A stretch of DNA of 64,000 bases from assembly GCF_003932715.1 (NCBI RefSeq), contig NZ_CP020700.1, forward strand, positions 2,192,501 through 2,256,500, given 5' to 3'. Below the pieces are notes generated by a model. The model made no database searches and was not told where the DNA came from. It saw nothing but the letters and a program-made list of their open reading frames with translations. How positions within the stretch are numbered: the first letter of the stretch is position 1; the number at the start of each line of letters is the position of its first letter. Position numbers and translations under genes: made by a program. This DNA comes from Streptomyces tsukubensis. Its GTDB lineage: Bacteria; Actinomycetota; Actinomycetes; Streptomycetales; Streptomycetaceae. Of the stretch, positions 42,683-51,886 are shown piece by piece.

Positions 42683-43974
42683 GGCAGCTCCGCGGTGATG
42701 GTGGTGGGTCCGCCGGGCGGGCTGTGCACCGCGAACCGGCCGTCGAGGGCGGCGACCCGGCGCGCCAGCCCGGTGAGTCCGCCGCCCGCCGGATCGGCGC
42801 CGCCGCGACCGTCGTCCTCGACGAGCAGTCCGAACGTGCCCCCGCCCCCGCCGTCGTTTCCGTTGCCGCTTCCGGCCCGGTGGACACGGACGCGGATCCG
42901 GGTGGCGTCCGCATGTTTGACGACATTGGTCACGGCTTCCGAGACGACGAAGTACAGCACCGTCGCGGCACGGCGGGCGGGCGGCCGGCCCCCGTCGTCG
43001 TAACCGAGGTCGACGGGGAGCGGGCTGCGTTCGGCGACGCTCTCCAGCGCCACGGAAAGACCGGCTTCGTCGAGCACGGCGGGGTGCACCCGCCAGGCGA
43101 CCTCCCGCAGCTCGGCCAGCGCCCGCCGGTTCTCCTCCTGGGCCTGGCGGAGGAGCCGCCCGGCGCGTTCGGGGTCGGTGCTGCGCCGGGCCCGGCCCAG
43201 CAGGATCCCGAGGGCGACGAGCTGCTGCTGGACGCCGTCGTGGAGATCGCGTTCGATCCGGCGCCGCTCCTCGTCGACGGCGTCGACGACCTCGGAGCGG
43301 CTGGTGGCGAGCTCGTCGATACGGCGCCGGAGGGCCGCGTGCGGTCCGGGGCCGAGCACCCGGCGGACGAGCCCGGCCTCCAGCAGGACCGTGCCGTAGA
43401 CGCCCTGGGCGGTGAGGACCAGCAGGAACGCCCCGAGGAGCCCGGTGCCGATCGCCTCCAGCGGATAGTCCACGAGGATCACGAACCAGCCGAGCAGCCC
43501 GACGAGAAACCAGAACAGTCCCGTCGCCATCAGCGCCAGGACCATTCCGCCGAGAAGGCCGAGGGGGATGCGGTACAGGGTGTAGCGGAGCGCGTCGGCG
43601 GGCGAGTAGCCGGCCGGGGGCACGATTCCGCAGAACGTCTCCAGCCTGCGCAGCTCGGCCCGGGCCACCCGGGCGCCGACGGCGGTCAGCGGGCGCAGGA
43701 CGGCCCGGCGGGCCCCCGGGAGGGCAAGGACCGTCAGGAGCGCCAGTCCGGCGGGTACGGCGGCGAGCAGGCCCGCCAGCGCGGTCAGCGCCCCGATCGC
43801 GAGCCCTGCGAGGGCCCTGCCTCCGCGGACCGCGAGCCGCCGGAGGGAGGCGTCGCGGTGTGAGGGGGCGGGTACGGGAACGGGCCCCTCGGCCCTTCCG
43901 GCGTCTCCGGCACTTCCGATGGCTCCAGTGCCTCCAGTGCCGTCGGCCGTTTCCGTCTCCCCCATGCCCGTCAC
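42673..43974 (-). CDS. Sensor histidine kinase (HisKA_3 family)
   Basis: 433 residues from GTG 43974; ATG 43965 is an alternative with a slightly different ribosome-site spacing. The N-terminal half has four to five membrane helices in a DUF4203-like sensor block. The phospho-acceptor box is RRRIERDLHDGVQQQLVALG, and the HATPase part contains VVSEAVTNVVKHADA, LVEDDGRGG and GGGLTGLARRVAAL. A Gly/Asn-rich insertion (GSGNGNDGGGGG) interrupts the ATPase domain. It phosphorylates the regulator encoded immediately downstream. Confidence 0.92.
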   Translation of the reverse strand: MTGMGETETADGTGGTGAIGSAGDAGRAEGPVPVPAPSHRDASLRRLAVRGGRALAGLAIGALTALAGLLAAVPAGLALLTVLALPGARRAVLRPLTAVGARVARAELRRLETFCGIVPPAGYSPADALRYTLYRIPLGLLGGMVLALMATGLFWFLVGLLGWFVILVDYPLEAIGTGLLGAFLLVLTAQGVYGTVLLEAGLVRRVLGPGPHAALRRRIDELATSRSEVVDAVDEERRRIERDLHDGVQQQLVALGILLGRARRSTDPERAGRLLRQAQEENRRALAELREVAWRVHPAVLDEAGLSVALESVAERSPLPVDLGYDDGGRPPARRAATVLYFVVSEAVTNVVKHADATRIRVRVHRAGSGNGNDGGGGGTFGLLVEDDGRGGADPAGGGLTGLARRVAALDGRFAVHSPPGGPTTITAELPCA

Positions 43975-44189
43975 GCCCCCTCCGCCCCCTGCGTCCCCTG
44001 CGTCCCCTGCGTCCCACAGATCTGCCAGATCTGTAGCGGCTTGCCCGGTTCCTTCCCTGGGACCGGCCCCGCCCGGTTCCGGCGCATCACCCTAGCCAGC
44101 GTGACCCCACCGGCACACTGCGGTAAACCGCAGGTCAGTCTGTGGGGGGCTTCAGACTGTCTTCAGCCGGCATTCATTACCTTTGATAC

Positions 44190-44849
44190 ATGGACCCCAT
44201 GATCGTGACCGCCGCCGCGCCGATCGAGAGCAGTGCTCCGGGCTGGATCAACAGCCTCATGGACACCCTCGGCGCACCGGGTGCTGGCATCGCCATCGCC
44301 CTGGAGAACCTCTTTCCACCGCTCCCCAGTGAAGTGATTCTTCCGCTCGCCGGCTTCGCGTCCAGCACGGGTCAGATGAACCTCGTCGCCGCACTGATCT
44401 GGACCACGATCGGTTCGGTCGTCGGAGCGTGGGCGCTGTACGGGGTCGGGGCGGCACTCGGCCGGGACCGTACGGTGGCGATCGCGTCCAAGCTTCCGCT
44501 GCTGAAGGTCTCGGACATCGAGAAGACGGAGGCCTGGTTCATCAAGCACGGCCCGAAGGCGGTCTTCTTCGGGCGCATGATCCCGATCTTCCGCTCGCTG
44601 ATATCCGTCCCCGCGGGGGTGGAGCGGATGTCGCTCCCCCTGTTCCTGGGGCTGACGACGCTCGGCAGCGCGATCTGGAACACCGTCTTCGTCATGGCCG
44701 GGTATCTGCTCGGCGAGAACTGGGAGTCCGTGACGGGGTACGTCTCCACCTACTCCAAGCTGGTCCTGGTCGGGGCCGTACTCGCGGTCGTGGGGTTCTT
44801 CGTGGTCCGGCTGCTGAAGTCGGGTTCGGGCAGCCGGCGCCGGGCCTGA
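44190..44849 (+). CDS. DedA-family membrane protein
   Basis: 219 residues. The DedA core is textbook: ALENLFPPLPSEVILPLAGFA with the conserved Glu/Pro, GSVVGAWALYGVGAALGRD, and FFGRMIPIFRSLISVPAGV, where F-x-R-x-x-P-x-x-R-S carries the functional Arg residues. It is more canonical than the copy at 32091 and probably the true undecaprenyl-phosphate or lipid flippase. It ends SGSGSRRRA and is followed by the terminator at 44915. Confidence 0.92.
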   Translation: MDPMIVTAAAPIESSAPGWINSLMDTLGAPGAGIAIALENLFPPLPSEVILPLAGFASSTGQMNLVAALIWTTIGSVVGAWALYGVGAALGRDRTVAIASKLPLLKVSDIEKTEAWFIKHGPKAVFFGRMIPIFRSLISVPAGVERMSLPLFLGLTTLGSAIWNTVFVMAGYLLGENWESVTGYVSTYSKLVLVGAVLAVVGFFVVRLLKSGSGSRRRA

Positions 44850-44914
44850 CGAAAGAAGACGGACGGAGACAAGCGACGACAGGCGCAGGCTGACGGGAGT
44901 ACGCGGAGGTACGC

Positions 44915-44949
44915 AGAAGGGGCCGTCCCTCGGGGGGACGGCCCCTTCT
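44915..44949. terminator. Hairpin terminator between dedA and the Ter operon
   Basis: Fifteen-base perfect arms AGAAGGGGCCGTCCC/GGGACGGCCCCTTCT around TCGGG. It stops the plus-strand dedA transcript and the minus-strand Ter transcript. Confidence 0.92.
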
Positions 44950-44966
44950 CCGCTGTCCGCCCGGCG

Positions 44967-45779
44967 CTACGGCGCCAGGAACCTGCGGAGGATCTCCTCG
45001 CCCGCCACGACCCCGGTTTCCGCCAGGGCCGTGACCCGCGGTCCCGACCAGCCGGCCGCCGCCAGCTCGCCGTGCCCCGGCCGCCATGCCCGGTCCGCCG
45101 CCAGCAGCAGATCCGCGTCCAGCAGGGAGTCCCCGGCCGCGAGGATCTCGCCGGTGCCCGCCCGCCGGGCCACCTCCCGTACCGCCGCGCTCTTCGTCAG
45201 CGGCTTCGGTACGGCGTAGATCTTCCGGCCCTGGAGGGAGACGGACCAGCCCCGGGGCTCGGCCCAGCCCGCCAGCTCTTTGGCCCAGCCCTCGGGCAGC
45301 AGCGACCGGTCGACGACGAGATAGGCGAACAGGTCCTCGGCCACCCGCTCCTTCAGCACCCACGCGGGGTCGGCGGCGGCCAGCAGATGGGCCCGGACCT
45401 CGGCCAGGGGGGCGCATTCGCCGTCCAGCCGGGCGGTGACGGCCCGCTGCCACGCGGGGTCGGAGACACCGTCGACGAGGATGTGCCCGCCGTTGGCGCA
45501 GACCGCGTAGGCGGGCGGCGGGCCGGGCAGCCTGATCCGTCCGTACTGCTCGCGGGTGCGGGTGGTGGTGGGCACGAACACCGTCTCGGCGGCCACCCGC
45601 GCCAGCAGCCCGGCCGCGGTCTCGGTGACATACGACAGCGGTTTGGCCTGGTAGACCTCGACGCACAGCAGCCGGGGCGCGAGCGCGTCGGGGCCGGTGA
45701 GCCGGAGGGCGGCGGCCGAGTAGATCAGCGTACGGTCGAGGTCGCTGGCGACCAGCCTGGCGACGGGTGTGCCGGTCAC
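44967..45779 (-). CDS. HAD-family hydrolase of the Ter metabolite operon
   Basis: 270 residues from GTG 45779, overlapping the upstream gene by four bases (GTGA). Motif I is VASDLDRTLIYS, motif II the Thr in VPTTTRTREQY, the Lys motif is in PKPLTKSAAVREV and motif IV GEILAAGDSLLDADLL. The C2-type cap and DLDRT start are typical of the HAD phosphatases found in tellurium-resistance-associated operons, proposed to take part in making a nucleoside-like metabolite. It is the last gene of the overlapping lyase - PRTase/StiP - HAD set. Confidence 0.88.
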   Translation of the reverse strand: MTGTPVARLVASDLDRTLIYSAAALRLTGPDALAPRLLCVEVYQAKPLSYVTETAAGLLARVAAETVFVPTTTRTREQYGRIRLPGPPPAYAVCANGGHILVDGVSDPAWQRAVTARLDGECAPLAEVRAHLLAAADPAWVLKERVAEDLFAYLVVDRSLLPEGWAKELAGWAEPRGWSVSLQGRKIYAVPKPLTKSAAVREVARRAGTGEILAAGDSLLDADLLLAADRAWRPGHGELAAAGWSGPRVTALAETGVVAGEEILRRFLAP

Positions 45780-48520
45780 GGGGCGGTCACCGCCTTGCCG
45801 TCGGCGCCGGTGGCCCCGCGGGTGTAGCGGGGGTGGATCAGCCCGACACAGGTGTACGGCAGCCGGTCGACCTCCTCGACGGGCACGCCCCGCTGTTCCG
45901 CCAGGAGCCGTACGTGGTCGAGGTCGGGTCCGGCCCCGGCGCGGGCGAGGATCTTCCACGGGACGCGGCGGAGCAGCACCCGGGTCGTCTCGCCGACCCC
46001 CGGTTTCACCAGGTTGACGTCGTGGATGCCGTACTCCTCGCTGATCCGCTCGACGGCGGCCCAGCCCTCCCAGGTGGGGGTGCGGTCGGTCGACAGCAGT
46101 TCCTTGACCTCGATGGCGACGGCGGCGGCGACCTCGTCGAAACGGGCGGCAATGGTGTCGACGAAGTGGGCGGAGACGTCGGAGCCGAGCAGTTCCCGGT
46201 AGTACTTGGCGCCGTGGTAGTCGTCCGGGCCGACCAGATCGGCCCGGAGGACGGTCCGCGATATCAGCCCGGAGACGGTGGAGTTGAGGCAGGCGGAGGG
46301 GATGAGGAAGTCCTCGCGGGTGCCGTAGGTGGCGACGCAGCTCCCCGGGTCGGCGAGGACCGCGATCCGCGGGTCGAAGCCCTCGGACTCCCCGATGGCG
46401 GCGGCCAGCTCGCGGGTGATCGCGCCCTTCCCGGTCCAGCCGTCGACGAAGACGACGTCCGCCGGGTCGTGGTGGTCGCGCAGCCAGCGCAGCGCGTTGG
46501 CGTCGATGCCCCGGCCCCGGACGATGGAGACGGCGTAGTGCGGCAGGTCGAGGCCGTGGCGCTGCCGGGCCCAGCGGCGCATCAGGATGCCGACGGGGGT
46601 GCCGGCCCGGGCCAGGGAGACCAGGACGGGCCGGGGCGAGCGCTCGGCGAGCACGGTCTCGGTGACGGTGCCGACCGCGCGGGCGATGCGGACGGCGGAT
46701 TCGTCCAGGGCGCGCTGGAAGAGCCGCTGGTAGTCGGCGCTGGGCTGGTACTCGACCGGCAGCGATTCGGCGTAGTGGGCGCCGCCGTTCTGGATGGCCT
46801 CCTCGCGCTCCTCGGTGGGGGCTTCGAGCCGGGTGTCCGACAGGTCCTGGAGCAGCCAGCCGACGTCGTCGGGCGCATAGGACGAGAAGGCGGGGCCGCG
46901 GAGCGGCTCGGCGAGCATGGATGCCCTTTCCTGGACGGCCGGGGGTACGGGGAGGTGGCTGGGGACCACGGCGAGCAGCACGTGCGGGGTGTGCGCGGCG
47001 AGCGCGGCGAGCAGCCCGTCGGGGGCGTGCAGTGCGGGTGTGTCGGCGACCGAGTCGACGACGGCGACGACGGCGTCGAAGCCGCCGCCCGCGACGTTGT
47101 AGGCGTAGCGGTCGCCGGGGCCGTCGGCCGGGTCGTCGTGGGCGGGGAAGGTGATCCGGGTACGGATGGCGTAGCCCGGGTCGTCGACGGCGAGGACGGG
47201 TGACCGGGTGGTCGTCGAGTAGCGCACCTCGGCGTCGAGGGCGCTCTCCAGGGCGGTGGCCAGGCGCAGGGGCGCGTACATCAGCTCCTCGAAGCCGAGG
47301 ACGAGCACGCGGGCGCGTCCGCGGCGCCGGGTGCGGCCGGGGGCCGGGGTCGCCGCGGGGTCGCCGGAGGCCGGGCCGCCGGTCGCGGGGGCATCAGGGT
47401 CCCGTACGGCCGCGGGGCCACCGGGCTCCGGTACGGCCGCGAGGGCGCCGGGGTCCCGTACGACCGCGGAAGCATCAGGATCCTGTACGGCCCCGGAAGC
47501 ACCGGGGTCCCGTACGGCCCCGGGCAGGGCGTCCGCCAGGGCCGCGGCCAACCGGGGCAGGGCCGCCTCCAGTGTCCCGCGGTGGGCCGGGAGGAAGCCG
47601 TGCCGGCCACCGTCCGGGAGGCCCTCCGGCCAGGGCAGCTCCACCCGGCGCACCGTCCCGGGCGGGGCGCCGTCCGCTCCGGCCGGGGTGCGGTCCGGCG
47701 CCGACCAGCGCTCCACCAGGGCCCGGCCCTTCTCCAGGACACCGTCGGGGAGGGTGACCGTGCCCGAGGCGAGGGCGATCAGGTCGACGCGGGCGCCGAG
47801 TGCCGCCGCGAAGGCGGTGAGCCGCTCGCGGTCGGCCGGGGCGCGCATGTCCACGAGGGCGACGATGACATAGCGGTCGCGGGGATAGCGCTCGTGCAGG
47901 GCGCGGACCGTGTTGAGGACGGTGTTGCCGGTCGAGAACTCGTCGTCGACCAGGACCAGCGGACCGGCCCCGGCCAGCAGCTCCGGGTTCTCCGGCAGCA
48001 GCAGATGGGACGTGTGGTGGGAGTGGGACTCCTCGAAGCCTCCGGCGGCCGCGACGCCCGGCACCGGACGGCGGGTGGAGTGCAGATACGGGGCGAGGCC
48101 CAGGCCGTCCGCGACCGCGTGGCCGAGGCCGGTGGCGGTCTCCGCGTAGCCGAGGACGACCGCCCTCGCGGCCTCCTCGTCGCCGAGCAGCGCCCGGACC
48201 CGGACGCCCAGGCCGCGCCCCGACTCGTACACCAGGGCCGGTGACTGCGGGACGTGCTTGCCGAGCACGTTGGAGACGAGCAGATGGGCCCGCTTCGGGT
48301 TGCGGCGCAGCGCCAGTCCGAGCAGGGAGCGCAGCTCCTCGTCCCCGTCGAGCCCGACGCCGAGCCGCTCGGCGACCCATCGTCCCGACCACACCATCGC
48401 GTCCGTTCCCTCCGTCACCGCGTTCTCCGCCGCCCTGGCTCTCGCCGTGTCTGTTGCGTCTGCTGGGTTCGCTCTGTCCCTTGCGTACGGGCCGGTGCGC
48501 GGCGCCCCGGGACCGGTCAT
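45776..48520 (-). CDS. Fused phosphoribosyltransferase-TRSP and StiP-family protein (Ter operon)
   Basis: 914 residues from ATG 48520 (ATGA overlap with the lyase gene). The first part, to about residue 270, is a PRTase with the PRPP loop PLVLVDDEFSTGNTVL. A variable nine-residue-repeat linker follows, then the TRSP domain (RARVLVLGFEELMYAPLRLA; RYSTTTRSPVLAVDD has the eponymous T-R-S-P). From about residue 535 (MLAEPLRGPAFSSYAP) the sequence is StiP: LVSLARAGTPVGIL, HYAVSIVRGRGID, VFVDGWTGKGAITREL, FLIPSACLNSTVSGL. These are usually two adjacent genes; here they are one frame, with GGAAAGG still preceding the internal ATG at 46919. The role is PRPP-dependent synthesis of the Ter-associated metabolite. 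Confidence 0.87.
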   Translation of the reverse strand: MTGPGAPRTGPYARDRANPADATDTARARAAENAVTEGTDAMVWSGRWVAERLGVGLDGDEELRSLLGLALRRNPKRAHLLVSNVLGKHVPQSPALVYESGRGLGVRVRALLGDEEAARAVVLGYAETATGLGHAVADGLGLAPYLHSTRRPVPGVAAAGGFEESHSHHTSHLLLPENPELLAGAGPLVLVDDEFSTGNTVLNTVRALHERYPRDRYVIVALVDMRAPADRERLTAFAAALGARVDLIALASGTVTLPDGVLEKGRALVERWSAPDRTPAGADGAPPGTVRRVELPWPEGLPDGGRHGFLPAHRGTLEAALPRLAAALADALPGAVRDPGASGAVQDPDASAVVRDPGALAAVPEPGGPAAVRDPDAPATGGPASGDPAATPAPGRTRRRGRARVLVLGFEELMYAPLRLATALESALDAEVRYSTTTRSPVLAVDDPGYAIRTRITFPAHDDPADGPGDRYAYNVAGGGFDAVVAVVDSVADTPALHAPDGLLAALAAHTPHVLLAVVPSHLPVPPAVQERASMLAEPLRGPAFSSYAPDDVGWLLQDLSDTRLEAPTEEREEAIQNGGAHYAESLPVEYQPSADYQRLFQRALDESAVRIARAVGTVTETVLAERSPRPVLVSLARAGTPVGILMRRWARQRHGLDLPHYAVSIVRGRGIDANALRWLRDHHDPADVVFVDGWTGKGAITRELAAAIGESEGFDPRIAVLADPGSCVATYGTREDFLIPSACLNSTVSGLISRTVLRADLVGPDDYHGAKYYRELLGSDVSAHFVDTIAARFDEVAAAVAIEVKELLSTDRTPTWEGWAAVERISEEYGIHDVNLVKPGVGETTRVLLRRVPWKILARAGAGPDLDHVRLLAEQRGVPVEEVDRLPYTCVGLIHPRYTRGATGADGKAVTAP
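47404..47530. repeat. 27-bp minisatellite inside the PRTase gene
   Basis: The word GTACGG (GTACGA once) recurs at 47404, 47431, 47458, 47485 and 47512, exactly 27 bases apart. The units encode the nonapeptides GAVRDPGAS, GAVQDPDAS, AVVRDPGAL, AAVPEPGGP and AAVRDPDAP in the linker between PRTase and TRSP domains. Confidence 0.92.
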
Positions 48521-49692
48521 GAAGCGGAGTGCCCGGCCGTGAGCAGCTCCACGAAGCCGACGTCCTCCCGGGCCACGCCGAAGGCGGTGGCCCGCAGCAG
48601 GGTCCGTTCGGCCCAGGCCCGGTGCGGCTTCACCTCGTTCATCTTGTTCGTGTACGCGGAGCGCATCACCCCGCCGCCGCCGCGCTCCGGGCGGAGGATG
48701 TCCTGCGCATCGCTGAACTCCTCGTGGCTGACCACGGAGAGCGCGTGCACGGGCAGGACGTGCGAGGGGTGGATGCACGTCTTGCCGGTGAGTCCGTTGG
48801 CGCGGTCCAGTTCGATCTCCCTGAGCAGTCCGTCGAGGTCGTGCTCGATGAGGGCGGTCCGCAGTTCGTCGGCGCGGCCCTCCATGAAGGGGCTGCGCCG
48901 CAGCTGGGGTTTGAACATCCGCTCCTGGAGGCGGAAGTACTCCCAGACGGGGCCGGTGACGGTGTAGCCGGTGCCGTCGGCGCGGCCGAGGACATTGACG
49001 ACGTCCGCGATCACCGCAGCGACGATCTGGACGTCGTAAGCGGTCATATCGGGCGAGCGGCGCAGTCCGTACGCGGAGCAGAAGTCGGTGACTCCTAGCC
49101 GCAGGGCGAGCACCCGGTCGCGGTACTTGTCGACGGTGGCGGCTATTCCGGTGAGGGTCCGGCGCCGGGTCTCCAGGTGGAGCAGTTCCGGGGACTCCAG
49201 GACGGGCATGGCGAACAGCCGGTGGCCGGTCGCCGCCTCGGCGGCGGTGAGGGCTTCCAGGAAGGGGGCGCCGCGCTCCTCGGTGAACTTCGGCAGTACG
49301 AATCCGGACACCCGGCGAATGGATTCTCCGAACCGGCGCGCCAGGTCGGGTATCTGCCCGGGCTCCCGGACCCGGATGAACAGCAGGGGTGGTTCCGCGC
49401 CGGCCTCGGCCCGGGCGTCGAGATCGGCGAACTGCCGGACGAGGTTCTCCTCGGCCTCGGGCACCTCTGCGTCGTCGATGGAGTCCTCCAGGCAGACGAC
49501 CATGGAGACCACACCCGCGGCGACCTGCTTGAGGACATCGTCGGCGAGGCGGGGGCGGGTGGCCGGGCTGTAGAGGGTGGCCCCGAGGGCGGCGGCGAGG
49601 ATCCCGGCGGGGGAAGCCGCGGTGAATTCGACCGGTTCACGGTGGAACAGGCGCTGCCGGACGGCAGGCGAGAGCTGCCCGAAATGACGCAT
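48517..49692 (-). CDS. HpcH/HpaI-family aldolase / citrate-lyase-beta-like enzyme (Ter operon)
   Basis: 391 residues from ATG 49692, with GGGGGAC upstream. VVSMVVCLEDSIDDAEVPEA holds the acidic metal ligand, LLFIRVREP the Arg, SGFVLPKFT a Lys and FAMPVLESPELL the Glu, all as in CitE-type lyases of the TIM-barrel fold. KTCIHPSHVLPV is the closing motif. These enzymes cleave or form C-C bonds next to a carboxyl or CoA thioester. In Ter operons they accompany the PRTase, StiP and HAD genes. It is first in the minus-strand set and overlaps the PRTase/StiP start. Confidence 0.88.
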   Translation of the reverse strand: MRHFGQLSPAVRQRLFHREPVEFTAASPAGILAAALGATLYSPATRPRLADDVLKQVAAGVVSMVVCLEDSIDDAEVPEAEENLVRQFADLDARAEAGAEPPLLFIRVREPGQIPDLARRFGESIRRVSGFVLPKFTEERGAPFLEALTAAEAATGHRLFAMPVLESPELLHLETRRRTLTGIAATVDKYRDRVLALRLGVTDFCSAYGLRRSPDMTAYDVQIVAAVIADVVNVLGRADGTGYTVTGPVWEYFRLQERMFKPQLRRSPFMEGRADELRTALIEHDLDGLLREIELDRANGLTGKTCIHPSHVLPVHALSVVSHEEFSDAQDILRPERGGGGVMRSAYTNKMNEVKPHRAWAERTLLRATAFGVAREDVGFVELLTAGHSAS

Positions 49693-49979
49693 CAAAGTCC
49701 CCCGTACTGGATGGCGGCCCGCCGGAACGACGTGGCCGGTAATAGTACGTACGAAAGCGTGACGGCGGTTCCCCGCCCCGGTGAACGCGGGGTGACGCGG
49801 GAGCATCGTCCGTCCCGCCCGGCACGGCACCCGGGCGGGACGGACGCGTGCCGCCCGGAGGCCCTCCCGGGCATCGCGGAAGCGTCGGTTCCGGAAGCCG
49901 CTCCGGTCCTCGGACGGGTCCCGACACGGGTGGTCCGGCCGGGGACCCGCATTGTCCGCCCGGCCCCGGGGGAGGCAGG

Positions 49980-50735
49980 ATGGCGGACATGACGCACGCG
50001 ATGGTGAAGGGCTCGAACTGCGCTCTGGACGCCCCGGCCGTACGGGCTGTGCTGCGGTGGACCCCCGGGACGGGGGTGCCCGACGTGGACGCGTCCGCGC
50101 TGCTGCTGGGGGCGGACGCCCGGGTCAGGACCGACGAGGACTTCGTCTTCTACAACCAGCCGCGGCACCCTTCCGGCCTGGTGCGCCGGCTGTCGAAGAA
50201 GCGGGTCGGGGAGCAGCTGACGGACACCGTCGAGGCGGATCTCGCCGCGCTGGACGCCTCCGTCGACCAGATCGTGCTGGCCGCCTCCTCGGACGGCGAC
50301 ACCTTCCGGCTGGTGACCGATCTGCGGATCGCGCTGTACGACGCTTCGACCGCGGACGCGGGTGCGGAACCGCTCGCGGTGTTCGACGTGATGCCGGAGA
50401 CCGGTGCGGAGAACGCGATCATCTGCGGTGAGCTGTATCGGCGCGGCGACACCTGGAAGTTCCGTGCCGTGGCCCAGGGGTATCCGACCGGTCTGGTGGG
50501 GCTGGCCACGGCGTTCGGGATCTCGGTGGACGAGTCGGAGCCGGCGGCCGCCGCACCGGGGCCGGAGCCGGGGACCGTCGCCCGGCCGGCGGTCCCGCAG
50601 GCACCGCCTCCCCCGGCCCGGCCGCCGGCCGCCCGGCCCGCCCCTGCCCATCGGGTCCCGGCCCGCGCCCCCGGCGTCCCCGCCGGGCCGGAGTTCCGGA
50701 TGCCGCCGATGGGTCCGCAGTTCCTCCGGGCCTGA
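49980..50735 (+). CDS. TerD-domain protein with Pro/Ala-rich tail
   Basis: 251 residues from ATG 49980; ATG 49989 (MTHAMVKGSN) is an equally good start and better matches homologues. The TerD domain fills residues 1-185: VRAVLRWTPGTGVPDVDASA, FVFYNQPRHPSG, VDQIVLAASSDG, AIICGELYRRGDTWKFRAVA and GYPTGLVGLATAFGI. The acidic pairs that bind Ca2+ in TerD are only partly kept. The final 65 residues are Pro/Ala-rich and probably flexible. It is divergent from the lyase operon across 287 bases. Confidence 0.88.
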   Translation: MADMTHAMVKGSNCALDAPAVRAVLRWTPGTGVPDVDASALLLGADARVRTDEDFVFYNQPRHPSGLVRRLSKKRVGEQLTDTVEADLAALDASVDQIVLAASSDGDTFRLVTDLRIALYDASTADAGAEPLAVFDVMPETGAENAIICGELYRRGDTWKFRAVAQGYPTGLVGLATAFGISVDESEPAAAAPGPEPGTVARPAVPQAPPPPARPPAARPAPAHRVPARAPGVPAGPEFRMPPMGPQFLRA

Positions 50736-50974
50736 CGGGGGCCGTGCCCGGCGGCCGGGCGGCCGGGCCGGGAGGTGGTACGGCCCGCGGCGGGCCGGAC
50801 CGGCGGAGGGCGCCCGGCACCGGACCCCGGCACCGGTCGCTGCGGCGTCCCGTGCGCAGGGTCCACGGGGGCGGCGGCCCGCTCTCCCGGTGACGGCCCG
50901 GGCGACCGGCGCGACGTTCCGCCCGAGGGGCGGGACCCTCCGGCCACGGCCCGGGCCTATGCCTACGCCCGGGC

Positions 50975-51712
50975 CTATGCCTTCGTCTTGTAGCCGCGAC
51001 CCCATTGGAGACCCCATCCGTACAGCCGGTCGAGCTCTGCCTGGAAGCCGTAGACGAACTTCACCTCGCGGCGGACGATCATCTGGCCCTTGACGTTCTC
51101 CATGCTGAACACGGCGCAGGAGCGGGCCTGCGGAGCCCGTTCGTCGAGTTCGACGATGACCCGGGGGCCGCTGCTGGGGTAGAGCGTGACGATGGCGTGC
51201 GTACGGTCGAAGGCCGGGGTCTGGTCGTAGATGTAGACGAAGAAGAGCAGCCGTTTGATCTCGGCATGATGGTCCAGATTGACGTAGATCGTCTCACCGG
51301 AGCCGGAGCCGAAGCGGTCGTCGCCGCTGCCCTTGACGTACGGCGGCTCGTTCGTGGAGCCGAGGAAGCCGCCGAGCGGCTGGACCACGCCCTTGGTGCC
51401 GTCGGCGAGTTCGTACAGACAGCCGAGGTCGAGGTCGACGTTGACCATGCCCTGGGTATGGGCCTGGACGACCTCGGGCTGGAAGAGTTTGAACGGATGC
51501 CGGAAGAGCTGTCCGCTCTGTTGGGAGCGGCCCTCGATGTCCGAGGTCCGCATCCGCCAGGACAGATTGACCCGCAGATGGCCGGTGGCCGCGCCCTGTT
51601 CGGTCAGGGAGACCGAGGGTCGCCGCTTGGTCAGGGCTATCGCGTTCGCCGCCGCGGTGCCCAGGTCGAACTGGTTCGACCGGCCCCGCAGGAGACCGTC
51701 CCAGAAGGCCAT
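50975..51712 (-). CDS. TerA-like (TerD-fold) tellurium resistance protein
   Basis: 245 residues. The opening MAFWDGLLRGRSNQFDLGTA and PSVSLTEQGAATGHLRVNLSWRM are characteristic of actinobacterial TerA-like proteins. VNVDLDLGCLYELADGTKGV and YVKGSGDDRFGSGSGETIYV carry Asp-rich loops suited to Ca2+; LLFFVYIYDQTPAFDRTHAI and EVKFVYGFQAELDRLYGWGL follow. It is cytosolic and probably part of a membrane-associated Ter complex with TerC. Transcription ends towards the TerD-tail gene. Confidence 0.85.
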   Translation of the reverse strand: MAFWDGLLRGRSNQFDLGTAAANAIALTKRRPSVSLTEQGAATGHLRVNLSWRMRTSDIEGRSQQSGQLFRHPFKLFQPEVVQAHTQGMVNVDLDLGCLYELADGTKGVVQPLGGFLGSTNEPPYVKGSGDDRFGSGSGETIYVNLDHHAEIKRLLFFVYIYDQTPAFDRTHAIVTLYPSSGPRVIVELDERAPQARSCAVFSMENVKGQMIVRREVKFVYGFQAELDRLYGWGLQWGRGYKTKA

Positions 51713-51886
51713 GTGTCGCCACCCCCAGTGGTGTGTCGGTGGGCCCCTCGCCCACGGACCGTCCGATGGACCCTTCGTCCCCGCTCTCCCCGCCGGCTCC
51801 GCCCTCTGGCGGGCGCCGCGCGGGGCGGCTCCGGGACCCGCGTCCCGGGGCCGCCCCGCAGAGAGCGTTCCGCAATAATCCGGCCG

